From assembly GCA_002493325.1 (NCBI GenBank), contig DKYL01000050.1, positions 1 to 35,137 on the forward strand: a DNA stretch of 35,137 nt, read 5' to 3'. The notes beneath the pieces are model-generated. The model did not search any database, was not told the DNA's origin, and was given only the letters and a program-made list of their open reading frames with translations. Positions 7,323 to 15,522 of this stretch are shown piece after piece (position 1 is the first letter of the stretch; each line of letters opens with the position of its first letter). The translations under genes and the position numbers were made by a program. This DNA is from Ruminococcaceae bacterium UBA7101 (GTDB lineage: Bacteria > Bacillota > Clostridia > Oscillospirales > Acutalibacteraceae).

Positions 7323-8227
7323 AAAATAAAGCAATATCTTTATTATTAATGATGTTGATTATGATAAACTGTATCCCTGTATATGCAAGTAACGGAATAG
7401 TTTATTCTGAGTCTGCAAAAGAAATTGAAGAAATCCATGCAAGAGCAGAATATTTTATAGAAGATACAAATTCTACAATTATAACAGAGGGTATGGAAGA
7501 AATTGATGAAAACAGTATTGATTACAGCAAAATTACTAAAATCTACGCAGGTATGTATTCCATTATGGACCGTGATGAACTGAATAATAAAACCATGCAA
7601 GATTGTGTAAAAATGGCAGATTTTTTTTATTATATCCCTGTTATAAATAACGGAAAAACAGCTCTGCTTAATGTTCAAATAAGAGAACCTATAACTGATG
7701 ATAATGTTAAAGAAGTGCTTAGCGATGAAGAAATAGAAAAATTTCAGGAAACTGTCGGCGAATGGAATTTGCCTGTTATCAGTATTTATGATTATGAAAT
7801 TGATTATAAAGCCGAGGTTGATAAGGTACTGAGAGAGAATAATATTTCAGATGGCACTGTGTACTTCTTAGGAGGTATTTCAAATACAATTGACCTTGTT
7901 GCTGTGATATGTACTGATAATCCAGATGATACAAGATTTAAAATTCTTGAACAGCTCGAAATTGAAAATGAGGATAACTCAAATTTCACACTTGATAAAG
8001 ATAGCTTGTATACTTTTAACGAAATAAAAGCTGTTACAAATACCGAAAAAGAAAGCATTCAGTTAAATTTGGATAATGATATATCAATGGGTGCACCAAC
8101 ACAAGTTGACAACAATAAAATTATCATAATTTCCGCTGTATCGGGTGTGGCAGTGCTTGCGATTGCAATTGCAGCAGTCTGCATTATTAAGAAAAAGAAA
8201 AATGCAAAGGCTATTGATGAACAATAA
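7319..8227 (+). CDS. Tandem single-pass membrane protein, paralog C
   Basis: This 302-residue protein starts at GTG 7319, overlapping the stop of paralog B (GTGA), with GAGGAGG upstream, so translation is coupled. The signal peptide (MKNKAISLLLMMLIMINC, cleavage after PVYA) is more diverged than those of A and B. The ectodomain keeps the pattern IDYSKI..., a YIPV beta segment, GEWNLPV, IDYKAEVDKVLRENNI, and the LYTFNEIKA helix before the anchor. The anchor block is again nearly identical to A and B. No enzyme motif or conserved Cys pair is visible. A scaffold, receptor, decoy or inhibitor on the cell surface are all possible. Confidence 0.8.
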   Translation: MKNKAISLLLMMLIMINCIPVYASNGIVYSESAKEIEEIHARAEYFIEDTNSTIITEGMEEIDENSIDYSKITKIYAGMYSIMDRDELNNKTMQDCVKMADFFYYIPVINNGKTALLNVQIREPITDDNVKEVLSDEEIEKFQETVGEWNLPVISIYDYEIDYKAEVDKVLRENNISDGTVYFLGGISNTIDLVAVICTDNPDDTRFKILEQLEIENEDNSNFTLDKDSLYTFNEIKAVTNTEKESIQLNLDNDISMGAPTQVDNNKIIIISAVSGVAVLAIAIAAVCIIKKKKNAKAIDEQ

Positions 8228-8244
8228 ATAATTTTTAAATTGCT

Positions 8245-8285
8245 AAAACCACGGTGTCAGATTTGGCTTGATACCGTGGTTTTTT
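8245..8285 (+). terminator. Intrinsic terminator after paralog C
   Basis: An 11-bp stem AAAACCACGGT/ACCGTGGTTTT (8245-8255, 8273-8283) with a T run. The 17-base loop can pair partly further. Confidence 0.85.
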
Positions 8286-8326
8286 GCGTGTTCCACGGAG
8301 CGTGGATTCGTTCTAAAAGCCGTGCA

Positions 8327-8355
8327 TTGTGTTTTTTGTGCGGTTATGGTATAGT
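8327..8355 (+). promoter_or_regulatory. Predicted promoter of the XRE-YdcF-trmO run
   Basis: TTGTGT (8327-8332), 17-base spacer, TATAGT (8350-8355). The TGG before TATAGT adds an extended -10. The ATG follows 20 bases later. Confidence 0.5.
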
Positions 8356-8375
8356 AGGGTCAGGGGGAAAAAGAA

Positions 8376-9083
8376 ATGGATGCAAAACTTACCGGTAAGC
8401 TTATTTCAGAAAAAAGGAAAGAAAAAGGACTGAACCAGATTCAGCTCGGCGAGCTGCTCAATGTGAGCAACAGGACTGTGTCAAAATGGGAAAAGGGTGA
8501 CGGTTACCCCGACATTACCCTTTTGCCTGAAATTGCAGACTGCCTTGGTATAACCATTGACGAGCTGCTGACAGGCAATGCACCTGCTGCACCCGCCGTT
8601 TTGGATATGGAAAGCATAAAAGATAACACAGACAACAGAAAAAAGGTATCGCACGAATTCAAGCTTTTATTTATATTTGCACTGTTTATGTCTATATTCA
8701 GTGCACTGCTTGGCGGAGTAACAGAACTTTACTGCATATGGGCATTCCCCATTCTGTTTTATACACACTGGGAGATTATGTTTGCCGCAGTATCACTTTT
8801 TGCCCTTGTTGTCGGCATATTATTATTTATTGTGGGGATTTACAGACTGCACCTTGAATACAGTAAGGCAGAAATTATCAGCCAGGCGAAAAACAAGGGC
8901 TTGGCTTTATATATAATTTCAACTGTATTTCCCCTTTGCTTTACCGCAAGAATACTTGACATTGCTTTTCATATCCTCCCAAACTGGGTATACATTATTA
9001 TGGCGGTGCTGATTGCTGTTATTGCTTTGACTGCGTTCGTCCTTTACAGAAGGATTAACAATGAAAATGAAAAAGTGGATTAG
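8376..9083 (+). CDS. Membrane-attached XRE-family transcriptional regulator
   Basis: This 235-residue protein joins an N-terminal XRE/Cro-type helix-turn-helix (about residues 5-65: LISEKRKEKGLNQIQLGELLNVSNRTVSKWEKG, then TLLPEIADCLGITIDELL) to a C-terminal membrane domain. Four hydrophobic segments are visible, near residues 88-108, 125-150, 165-190 and 200-220. Such regulators are common in Clostridia and probably sense membrane or envelope state while bound to DNA; the signal is unknown. GGGGG lies about 8 bases before the ATG. The gene overlaps the YdcF gene by 23 bases, so the two are translationally linked. The stop is TAG. Confidence 0.85.
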   Translation: MDAKLTGKLISEKRKEKGLNQIQLGELLNVSNRTVSKWEKGDGYPDITLLPEIADCLGITIDELLTGNAPAAPAVLDMESIKDNTDNRKKVSHEFKLLFIFALFMSIFSALLGGVTELYCIWAFPILFYTHWEIMFAAVSLFALVVGILLFIVGIYRLHLEYSKAEIISQAKNKGLALYIISTVFPLCFTARILDIAFHILPNWVYIIMAVLIAVIALTAFVLYRRINNENEKVD

Positions 9084-9828
9084 ATTAATACTTATTGTAA
9101 TTGGCGGTATTCTGCTGTTTTACTTTATTGCACCTTTATTTGCACATATTCTTAATATCGGCAACCTTGCAGGAATCATTTTCTCAGCAGCACTGATTTG
9201 TCTTGGCTTATTTTTAAATCCGATATTAAAGCTTGTGGAGAAAATCAGGTCAAAAAAAGCAGGCAAAATTATTTTTGATACATTGTTTGTATCAGGCTGT
9301 TCGGTAATGCTTTGCTTTTTTATTGCACTCGGCTCAACCATTGCCGCATCAACAACCAATGCAAAAAATGAGGAAACCGTTATAGTTTTAGGCTGTGCCG
9401 TTGTTGGCGAGCGACCAAGCTGGATGCTTGGATACAGAATTGACAGCGCCTATAAATACCTTGATGAGCACCCCGACAGCGTCGCCGTGCTTTCAGGCGG
9501 ACAGGGAAATAACGAGGATATAAGCGAAGCACAATGTATGTTCAACGTGCTGACGGAAAAGGGCATTGCTCCCGAACGACTGTATCTTGAGGACAAAAGC
9601 ACCAACACCTTTGAAAACATCAGCTTTTCTAAAAAAATAATTGATGAAAACAACCTCAGCACGGATGTCGCAATTGCAACATCAAGCTTTCACCTGAAAA
9701 GAGCAACTATTATTGCCGATAAGCAGGGATTGAACCCTGCAAGAATAAGCTCCTACACAAGTCACTTTTTGCGTGCAACATACTATGTGCGTGACACCTT
9801 CGGAGTAATTAAGGAGTTTTTGTTCTGA
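9061..9828 (+). CDS. YdcF/ElyC/SanA-family DUF218 membrane protein
   Basis: This 255-residue protein has an N-terminal membrane region of about three hydrophobic segments (residues 5-27, 32-52, 75-100) and then a DUF218 domain: VIVLGCAVVGERPS, AVLSGGQGNNEDISEA, KSTNTFENISFSKKII and VAIATSSFHLKRA. The SGGQG and SxFHxxRA motifs are the family signature. DUF218 proteins such as SanA and ElyC act in envelope and peptidoglycan-precursor homeostasis in Gram-negatives; the substrate here is unknown. GAAGGA lies 5 bases before the ATG at 9061, which supports this start over the ATG at 9067. Overlap with the upstream membrane XRE regulator suggests the two work together on the envelope (inference). 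Confidence 0.85.
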   Translation: MKMKKWIRLILIVIGGILLFYFIAPLFAHILNIGNLAGIIFSAALICLGLFLNPILKLVEKIRSKKAGKIIFDTLFVSGCSVMLCFFIALGSTIAASTTNAKNEETVIVLGCAVVGERPSWMLGYRIDSAYKYLDEHPDSVAVLSGGQGNNEDISEAQCMFNVLTEKGIAPERLYLEDKSTNTFENISFSKKIIDENNLSTDVAIATSSFHLKRATIIADKQGLNPARISSYTSHFLRATYYVRDTFGVIKEFLF

Positions 9829-9852
9829 GAAAAATTAAAGAGGTACTTATTT

Positions 9853-10518
9853 TTGAAAATCATAGGTAATATTTACACGGATATGCCCGAAAAATTCGGT
9901 GTCCCCAGGCAAGCAGGGAATGTGCCCGAGCTTGAGGGAAAAATCATTTTTAATCCACCATACAACGTAGCCGAGGCTTTTGCAGGTCTTGAAGAATTCA
10001 GCCACATATGGGTGCTGTGGCAGTTCAGCGAAAGCATAAGAAAAGATTTTTCACCTACTGTTCGCCCTCCACGACTGGGCGGTGAAAAGCGAAAGGGTGT
10101 ATTTGCCACACGTTCGCCCTTTAGACCGAATGCAATTGCTATGTCCTGCGTTAAACTGAAACGAATAGAGCACACAAAAAGCCACGGCACTGTGCTTTAT
10201 GTTACAGGTGTGGATATGATGAACGGCACGCCTGTTCTGGACATTAAGCCTTATATCACCTACACCGACAGTCATCCTGATGCAAAACAGGGCTTTGCAC
10301 AGGATTTTGTTGACTACAGTCTGGATGTGGACTTTCCCGATGAATTATTGCAGAGAATACCAACGGACAAGCAGAACGGAATCATCGGCATACTGAAACA
10401 GGACCCCAGACCGTCATACCAGACAGACAGTAACCGCATTTATGGTGTCAAATATCTGAATTTTGACATAAAATTTAAAGTTGATGACCAAAAGCTGTAT
10501 GTAGTAGATGTAATATAA
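9853..10518 (+). CDS. trmO: tRNA (N6-threonylcarbamoyladenosine-37) methyltransferase TrmO
   Basis: This 221-residue protein of the YaeB/TsaA family adds a methyl group from S-adenosylmethionine to t6A37 in tRNA-Thr. Diagnostic stretches are the N-terminal IGNIYTDMPEKFGVPRQAG, GLEEFSHIWVLW, RPPRLGGEKRKGVFATRSPFRPN and DIKPYITYTDS. A C-terminal segment (DPRPSYQTD...YGVKYLNFDIKF) completes the fold. The start is TTG at 9853, supported by GAGG 9 bases upstream and by the conserved MKIIGNIY opening. It follows the YdcF gene by 24 bases and is probably read from the same promoter. It ends at a bidirectional terminator. Confidence 0.93.
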   Translation: MKIIGNIYTDMPEKFGVPRQAGNVPELEGKIIFNPPYNVAEAFAGLEEFSHIWVLWQFSESIRKDFSPTVRPPRLGGEKRKGVFATRSPFRPNAIAMSCVKLKRIEHTKSHGTVLYVTGVDMMNGTPVLDIKPYITYTDSHPDAKQGFAQDFVDYSLDVDFPDELLQRIPTDKQNGIIGILKQDPRPSYQTDSNRIYGVKYLNFDIKFKVDDQKLYVVDVI

Positions 10519-10530
10519 ATAATAAGAAAG

Positions 10531-10566
10531 AGTGGCTGTCTCACAAAGGTGAGGCAGCCACTTTTC
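10531..10566. terminator. Bidirectional terminator between trmO and the metal ATPase
   Basis: A 14-bp stem AGTGGCTGTCTCAC/GTGAGGCAGCCACT (10531-10544, 10549-10562, one G-T pair) with a 4-base loop. TTTTCTG follows on the plus strand and CTTTCTTATT on the minus strand. The two flanking genes converge here. Confidence 0.88.
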
Positions 10567-10568
10567 TG

Positions 10569-12566
10569 CTATTTTTCTTTTTTAACAATCATTGTGCGCA
10601 TGGAGTTTGCAATAGCAATAAGGCATACACCCACATCACCGAAAACAGCAAGCCACATTGCATTTTCATCAAATATGCCTATGGTACAGCCGATAATAAT
10701 CAATATTTTAACACCCAGTGAAAAAATAATATTTTCCTTAACAATACGAATTGCCTTTTTAGCTATTCTTCTGCCCACAGGGATTTTTGATAAGGAATCA
10801 CCCATAATCACCATATCAGCAGCTTCAATAGCGACATCACTGCCGACACCGCCCATAGCAACACCCAAATCAGCCTGAGCCAGCACAGGTGCGTCATTGA
10901 TTCCGTCACCTGTATACATAACCTTTGCGCCCTGCTGCTGAAGTGCAATAACCTTTTCAACCTTATCGGCAGGCATAAGCTTTGCATAAACCATATCAAC
11001 CCCTGCCTTTGCAGCAATATCTTTTGCAATGGGCTCCTTATCACCTGTCAGCATTACAGTATTTGAAACACCCATTGATTTAAGCCTTGCAATTGCATCC
11101 TTACTGTCCTGCTTTATAATATCGGCAAAAACAATATTGCCCTTAAATTCATTTTCAGCAGCACAGTAAACCGCCGTACCGATTGATTTTGTTTCCTTAA
11201 AATCAACACCGATTTCCTGCATCAGCTTTTCATTGCCGACATAGTATTTAACGCCGTCAACTACTGCTGAAACACCCTTGCCGGGGTAATTCTTAGCATC
11301 CTTAACCTCACATTCGTCTGCATAATGTGCAAAGGCAAGGCATATTGATTTTGCGATAGGATGAGTAGAATAGCGCTCACAGGCTGCAATAATTTTAAGC
11401 AGCTCTCTGTGGCTGTTGTCACTGCAGTGACAGTTATAGCATTCACAGTTAACATATTCAAACTTACCGCTTGTGATTGTGCCTGTTTTGTCAAAAACAC
11501 CTGTATCCGTCTTTGCCAGTGCTTCAAGGTAATTGCCGCCCTTAATGAGAATACCCTCTTTTGAGCAGGCTCCGATACCGCCGAAAAAGCTGAGCGGAAT
11601 AGAAATAACAAGTGCACAGGGGCAGGAAACCACAAGAACAGACAGCCCTCTAAAAATCCATTCCTTCCACTCTCCGTCTAAAAACAGCGGAGGTATAATA
11701 ATTACAAGCAGTGCAATCAGACAAACAATAGGTGTATAAATCCTTGCAAATCTTGTTATAAACTGCTCTGCGCCCGACTTTTTATCCTCTGCATTTTCAA
11801 GCATACCCAGTATTTTGGAAACGGTTGAATCCTTAAATTCTCTTGACGCCTTGACTGTAACAGCCCCGTCAATAACAACCGACCCTGCAAGTATTTCATC
11901 ACCTGTTGTTTTGGTTACAGGGATTGACTCGCCTGTCAGTGCCTTCATATCAACCTCGGCACAGCCATCAACGATTTCACCGTCAACGTCAAGCTTTTCA
12001 CCGGGTTTAATAATCATCAAATCTCCGATTTTAACTTCGTCAGGTGAAACAACGCTTTCTTTTCCGTCACGAAGGACCGTAACCTGCTGCGGCTTAAGCT
12101 CAAGCATATTTTTAATTGACTTTCGGCTTTTCTGTACCGCAAGACTCTGTAAAAATTCGCCGATAGTGAAAAGGAACATTACTGTACAGCCCTCGGTATA
12201 TTCACCTACTGCAAAGGCACCGAGAGAGGCAACGGTCATTAAGAAATTCTCATTGAAAATATCACCGTGAATAATCCCCTCAACAGCCTCTTTGATAATG
12301 GCAAAGCCCATTATAAGATAGGATATACCAAAGCAGACAAGCGGTATAAATTCAGGTATTGTAAAAATTCCTTTTTCTAAAAGCTCGTGTAAAATGTATC
12401 CCACAACCAAAAGTGCACCGCCGAAGCCGACTTTAAAGGCAAAGTCCTTTTTGTCAAGCTCCTCATGTGCATGGTCGTGACCGCAACCACAGCCGTCGCC
12501 GTGATGATGCTCGTGCGCACAGCAGTCACAATGCTCGCTGTGGCTGTGATTATGTTTATTTTCCAT
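10569..12566 (-). CDS. P1B-type heavy-metal translocating ATPase (Zn/Cd/Co/Pb type)
   Basis: This 665-residue efflux pump exports soft divalent metals at the cost of ATP. The N-terminus is a His/Cys-rich tail (residues 1-35, with HEHHHGDGCGCGHDHAH) in place of a folded HMA domain. Further motifs are TGES (211-214), the membrane metal site CPC (315-317, class P1B-2), the phosphorylated Asp359 in DKTGT, the HP motif (THPIA, near 401) and GDGIND near 560. A second Cys/His-rich insert (CECYNCHCSDNSH) follows the DKTGT motif and may bind metal. AGGAG lies 9 bases upstream of the ATG. The motifs fit ZntA/CadA better than copper ATPases, but the metal is inferred. Confidence 0.93.
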   Translation of the reverse strand: MENKHNHSHSEHCDCCAHEHHHGDGCGCGHDHAHEELDKKDFAFKVGFGGALLVVGYILHELLEKGIFTIPEFIPLVCFGISYLIMGFAIIKEAVEGIIHGDIFNENFLMTVASLGAFAVGEYTEGCTVMFLFTIGEFLQSLAVQKSRKSIKNMLELKPQQVTVLRDGKESVVSPDEVKIGDLMIIKPGEKLDVDGEIVDGCAEVDMKALTGESIPVTKTTGDEILAGSVVIDGAVTVKASREFKDSTVSKILGMLENAEDKKSGAEQFITRFARIYTPIVCLIALLVIIIPPLFLDGEWKEWIFRGLSVLVVSCPCALVISIPLSFFGGIGACSKEGILIKGGNYLEALAKTDTGVFDKTGTITSGKFEYVNCECYNCHCSDNSHRELLKIIAACERYSTHPIAKSICLAFAHYADECEVKDAKNYPGKGVSAVVDGVKYYVGNEKLMQEIGVDFKETKSIGTAVYCAAENEFKGNIVFADIIKQDSKDAIARLKSMGVSNTVMLTGDKEPIAKDIAAKAGVDMVYAKLMPADKVEKVIALQQQGAKVMYTGDGINDAPVLAQADLGVAMGGVGSDVAIEAADMVIMGDSLSKIPVGRRIAKKAIRIVKENIIFSLGVKILIIIGCTIGIFDENAMWLAVFGDVGVCLIAIANSMRTMIVKKEK

Positions 12567-12600
12567 AATTATAATGCTCCTGATATTTTTTAATATACCT

Positions 12601-12629
12601 ATATTATATCAGCAGCGAATAAAAGTCAA
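12601..12629 (-). promoter_or_regulatory. Predicted promoter of the metal ATPase gene
   Basis: On the minus strand TTGACT (12629-12624), 17-base spacer, TAATAT (12606-12601). A TATAAT two bases upstream (12608-12603) gives an alternative 15-base spacing. I saw no clear metal-regulator operator. Confidence 0.55.
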
Positions 12630-12663
12630 ATCAAGATTTGTTAAATACAGAATATTACAATCG

Positions 12664-13335
12664 TTATTTAAGATAAGTTGTCAGCTGCTTATTGATATCT
12701 ATTGTGCCGAGGAAAATGTTTTCCAGTTTATCACCTTTAGCCTTGAGCATATTTTCAAGTTCTTTTTTTGTTATTCCTGCCACAGACAGATTATCCTCAA
12801 TAACATGACCGTCCATAATCACATTTATATAAAGCCCTTCTCGTTCAGGCGCAAAATTGAAATCCTTGGGATTCAGCTCTCTTTTCTGCGCCACAGGCTG
12901 AAAGCTGATTTTTCCTGTAGTTTCCATAATTGCATAATCAATGTCGGAAAGATTAAAATAGCCGTTAACCCTTGCACTTGTGAGCAGGTCATCAATTTCT
13001 ATACGTGCCTTACGCATACCCTCTTTGCTGATTTTTCCGCGTTCAATAATGATAATCGGCTTACCTGATATAAACTTTCTTGCCTTGATGCTTTTTTGTG
13101 TAATGACGGAAAGCAACACACCCACAACACCATACACAACCATTGCAAGTATACCCTTCCACCATTCAAGGTCAATATTGGTTGCCATTTCTGCTGCAAT
13201 TGAGCCGATGGTAATACCGATAACATAGTCAAAAAAACTCATTTCGCTGATTTGCCTGAAGCCCATTATTTTTGTAATAATAAATAATACTGTCAATGAT
13301 ACAAATGATAAAATAATAATATAAGCAAAGTCCAT
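12664..13335 (-). CDS. DUF421 (YetF/YrbG-like) membrane protein
   Basis: A protein of about 223 residues with an N-terminal membrane part of three segments (about residues 4-24, 34-50 and 60-80) and a cytosolic DUF421 domain. Typical features are IMGFRQISEMSFFDYVIGITIGSIA, the WWKGILAMVVYG segment, GKPIIIIERGKI, and ARVNGYFNLSDIDYAIMETTGKIS. Members are linked in Bacillus to spore or envelope properties; the biochemical role is unknown. I moved the start to the ATG at 13335: GGTGA lies 5 bases before it, while no site precedes the ATG at 13371. It is on the same strand as the metal ATPase and divergent from the CDF gene. Confidence 0.88.
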   Translation of the reverse strand: MDFAYIIILSFVSLTVLFIITKIMGFRQISEMSFFDYVIGITIGSIAAEMATNIDLEWWKGILAMVVYGVVGVLLSVITQKSIKARKFISGKPIIIIERGKISKEGMRKARIEIDDLLTSARVNGYFNLSDIDYAIMETTGKISFQPVAQKRELNPKDFNFAPEREGLYINVIMDGHVIEDNLSVAGITKKELENMLKAKGDKLENIFLGTIDINKQLTTYLK

Positions 13336-13393
13336 AAAATCACCGGTTATATTTTGTGCATTATTACACATTTTTATTTTTTATAAAATATGG

Positions 13394-13404
13394 TATACTA
13401 TAAT
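13394..13404 (+). promoter_or_regulatory. Predicted extended -10 promoter of the CDF gene
   Basis: TGG-TATACT (13394-13399) overlaps a second TATAAT (13399-13404). No clear -35 is visible in the AT-rich sequence upstream. Confidence 0.35.
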
Positions 13405-13421
13405 TTCCGGGTGGTGATAGT

Positions 13422-14024
13422 TTGGGAAAAACAGGAGTTAAGGCAGCCATTTTCGGTCTGACCGTGAACTTTGCGTTGTTTTTAATTAAGCTCTATGTGA
13501 GCATAAGCTCAGGCTCTCTTGCTATTTACTGCGACGGGATCAACAATTTAGGCGATACACTTTCCTGTATAATTGCACTGGTGGGTTTTGCTTTGGCAAT
13601 CAGGCTGGATGAAAAGAAGAGCAGCCGTGCTCAGTCCCTTGCATCCTTTGTAATCGGGCTGATTTTGGCATTTACAGGCGCATATTTTGCATATAACGGC
13701 ATTGAAAGACTGATGTACCCCGTGCCGATTTCATTTCTTTATAAATATGCAATACTGATTTCTGTTACTGCGCTTGCAAAGCTGATTATGGGAATTGTTT
13801 ATTTTAAAATAAACAAGAAACACGCGTCTCCTGTGTATAAAACTCTTATAATGGACAGCTTTCTTGACTGTGCTGTTACGCTGTCAACGCTTATCAGTCT
13901 TACTCTGTCCGTAAAAATCAATTTTGCTATTGACAGCATATTATCCATTGTTATAGGCATTACTGTTGCTATAAGTGCGGTTAAAACACTTTGGGCACAG
14001 TGCAAATATTTAATTAATGATTAG
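13422..14024 (+). CDS. Cation diffusion facilitator lacking the cytosolic domain, Mn-type metal motifs
   Basis: This 200-residue CDF-family membrane domain has about six hydrophobic segments and stops right after the sixth (ISAVKTLWAQCKYLIND). The usual 80-100 residue cytosolic domain is absent. The transport site reads N41-x3-D45 in segment 2 (DGINNLGD) and D145-x3-D149 in segment 5 (MDSFLD). In zinc CDFs both are HxxxD; NxxxD with DxxxD is the pattern of manganese CDFs such as MntE. Manganese export is therefore the best guess. The start is TTG at 13422 with GGTGGTGA just upstream. The next gene begins 8 bases after its TAG stop, so they form an operon. Confidence 0.82.
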   Translation: MGKTGVKAAIFGLTVNFALFLIKLYVSISSGSLAIYCDGINNLGDTLSCIIALVGFALAIRLDEKKSSRAQSLASFVIGLILAFTGAYFAYNGIERLMYPVPISFLYKYAILISVTALAKLIMGIVYFKINKKHASPVYKTLIMDSFLDCAVTLSTLISLTLSVKINFAIDSILSIVIGITVAISAVKTLWAQCKYLIND

Positions 14025-14032
14025 GAGCGCAT

Positions 14033-15295
14033 ATGGAAAAGGTTAAAAGATCACCGAAACAGAGGTTTAAAATAGTCTTGAGAATTTTACTTATAATTAT
14101 ACTGATTATCGCAATTATTTGTGCCTCCCTTGTGATTGTGTCACTTGTGGGCATTAAATCAAATAAAGACTTTATTTCATCAATCAGCACGGTTGAATAT
14201 GACAATCAGCTTGTCCCCGAGCTGGACGACAACGGTTATTATACCTTTGTAACGGATGATGAATTTAAAATTATGCAGTTAACCGACGTACATATCGGTG
14301 CAGGCTTTATGTGCACAAAGAAAGACAATATGGCGCTCAATGCCGTTGCTTCAATGGTCAGTGCCGAAAAGCCGGATTTAGTTATTGTTACAGGAGATAT
14401 TGCATACCCTGTTCCGTTTCAGGCAGGCACAATGAATAACAAAAACAGTGCCAAGCTTTTTGCGGAGCTTATGGAGCAGCTTGGTGTTTACTGGTGCTTT
14501 GCCTTCGGCAACCACGATACGGAATCCTATTCCTATTTCAGCCGTGAGCAAATCACAAAATTCTATACAGGCGGTGATTACCCGCACTGCATTGCACAGC
14601 CCGGTCCTGAGGATGTTGACGGCACAGGCAACTATGTTGTAAACATTAAAAATACAAAGGGTGAAATTACACAGAGCCTGTTTATGCTTGATTCTCACTC
14701 ATACGTTGACAATGACCTTGTGGGACTTATGATGAAGTATGACACCATTCACGAAAATCAGGTTGAATGGTATGAGGATACAGTAAAGAGCCTTACGGAA
14801 CAGAACAATGGTGTAACACCGAAATCATTAGCTTTCTACCACATTCCAAACCCTGAATTCAAGGATGCGTGGATGGAATATGTTGATAATGATTTCAATG
14901 ATACGGAGAATGTTAAATACAAGTATGGTATGCTTGGTGAAAAGGATTTGTTAATTTGCTCAAGCAGCTACAACTACGGATTTTTTGACAAGTGTGTGGA
15001 GCTTGGCTCAACACAGGGTATTTTCGTAGGTCACGACCATCTGAATAATTTCTCTGTTAACTATAAGGGTATTCAGCTAACCTATGGTTATTCCATTGAC
15101 TACCTTGCATATTTCGGCATAATGAACTATGGTTCACAGCGTGGATGCACAACAATTGACGTTATGCCTGACGGCAGCTTTGACTGCAATAAGGAAAATT
15201 ATTATCAGGATAAATACAGCTCTGTCAATGCAAAAGAAAATGTTTCTATGGACAATTATTATGAAGAGGTAGAAGATATGCCGAACGAAAAATAA
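14033..15295 (+). CDS. Membrane-anchored calcineurin-like metallophosphoesterase
   Basis: This 420-residue protein has a basic N-terminus and one membrane segment (about residues 18-42, LLIIILIIAIICASLVIVSLVG), which places the enzyme outside the cell. The metallophosphoesterase motifs are in order: LTDVHIG (DxH), VTGDIA (GD), FGNHDT (GNHD), FYHIPNPEF (H) and VGHDHLN (GHxH). It resembles DUF/YkuE- and Icc-like phosphoesterases and purple-acid-phosphatase-type proteins of Clostridia. The substrate could be a phosphodiester or nucleotide and cannot be told. TAGGAG lies 7 bases before the ATG, and the gene follows the CDF gene by 8 bases. A supply of Mn or other divalent metal would suit a dinuclear enzyme of this kind, but that link is speculation. 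Confidence 0.87.
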   Translation: MEKVKRSPKQRFKIVLRILLIIILIIAIICASLVIVSLVGIKSNKDFISSISTVEYDNQLVPELDDNGYYTFVTDDEFKIMQLTDVHIGAGFMCTKKDNMALNAVASMVSAEKPDLVIVTGDIAYPVPFQAGTMNNKNSAKLFAELMEQLGVYWCFAFGNHDTESYSYFSREQITKFYTGGDYPHCIAQPGPEDVDGTGNYVVNIKNTKGEITQSLFMLDSHSYVDNDLVGLMMKYDTIHENQVEWYEDTVKSLTEQNNGVTPKSLAFYHIPNPEFKDAWMEYVDNDFNDTENVKYKYGMLGEKDLLICSSSYNYGFFDKCVELGSTQGIFVGHDHLNNFSVNYKGIQLTYGYSIDYLAYFGIMNYGSQRGCTTIDVMPDGSFDCNKENYYQDKYSSVNAKENVSMDNYYEEVEDMPNEK

Positions 15296-15298
15296 GTA

Positions 15299-15326
15299 TT
15301 GACAAATTGATTTTACGGCATATAAT
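15299..15326 (+). promoter_or_regulatory. Promoter of the FMN riboswitch-ribU unit
   Basis: TTGACA (15299-15304), 16-base spacer, TATAAT (15321-15326). The transcript would start about 20 bases before the riboswitch P1 stem. Confidence 0.85.
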
Positions 15327-15353
15327 ATACATATAGGCAATAGCCTAAATAAA

Positions 15354-15468
15354 TATTTTCGGGGCGAGGTGCAATTCCTCACCGGCAGTTAAAGTCTGCG
15401 ACCCGCTGTATGCGGCTGATTGGGTGAAATTCCCATACCGACGGTTAAAGTCCGGATGAGAGAAAATG
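15354..15468 (+). ncRNA. FMN riboswitch (RFN element)
   Basis: The conserved RFN blocks are all present: TTCGGGGCGAGGTGCAATTC, CTCACCGGC, AAAGTCTGCGACCCGC, TGGGTGAAATTCCCATACC, GACGGT, AAAGTCCGGATGAGAGAA. P1 pairs ATTTTC (15355-15360) with GAAAAT (15462-15467). It senses flavin mononucleotide and here controls riboflavin uptake. Downstream, ATGTTTGGCAAGG can pair with CTTTGCC...AAAACATT (to about 15520) ahead of the terminator, so this is a transcription-termination switch. Confidence 0.95.
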
Positions 15469-15522
15469 TTTGGCAAGGTGTAATAGCATTATTACGCCCT
15501 TTGCCGTCAGTCAAAACATTGC

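Noticed and set aside
7346..7678. Antisense frames over the tandem genes and over htpG, purA and others.
   Set aside because: They lack ribosome sites and family motifs, and follow from codon bias of the real genes on the other strand.
5378..8227. The tandem proteins as lipoproteins or LPXTG wall proteins.
   Set aside because: The Cys in the signal peptide is preceded by LLN or MIN rather than a lipobox, an AxA-like site follows, and the C-termini lack LPXTG before the membrane segment.
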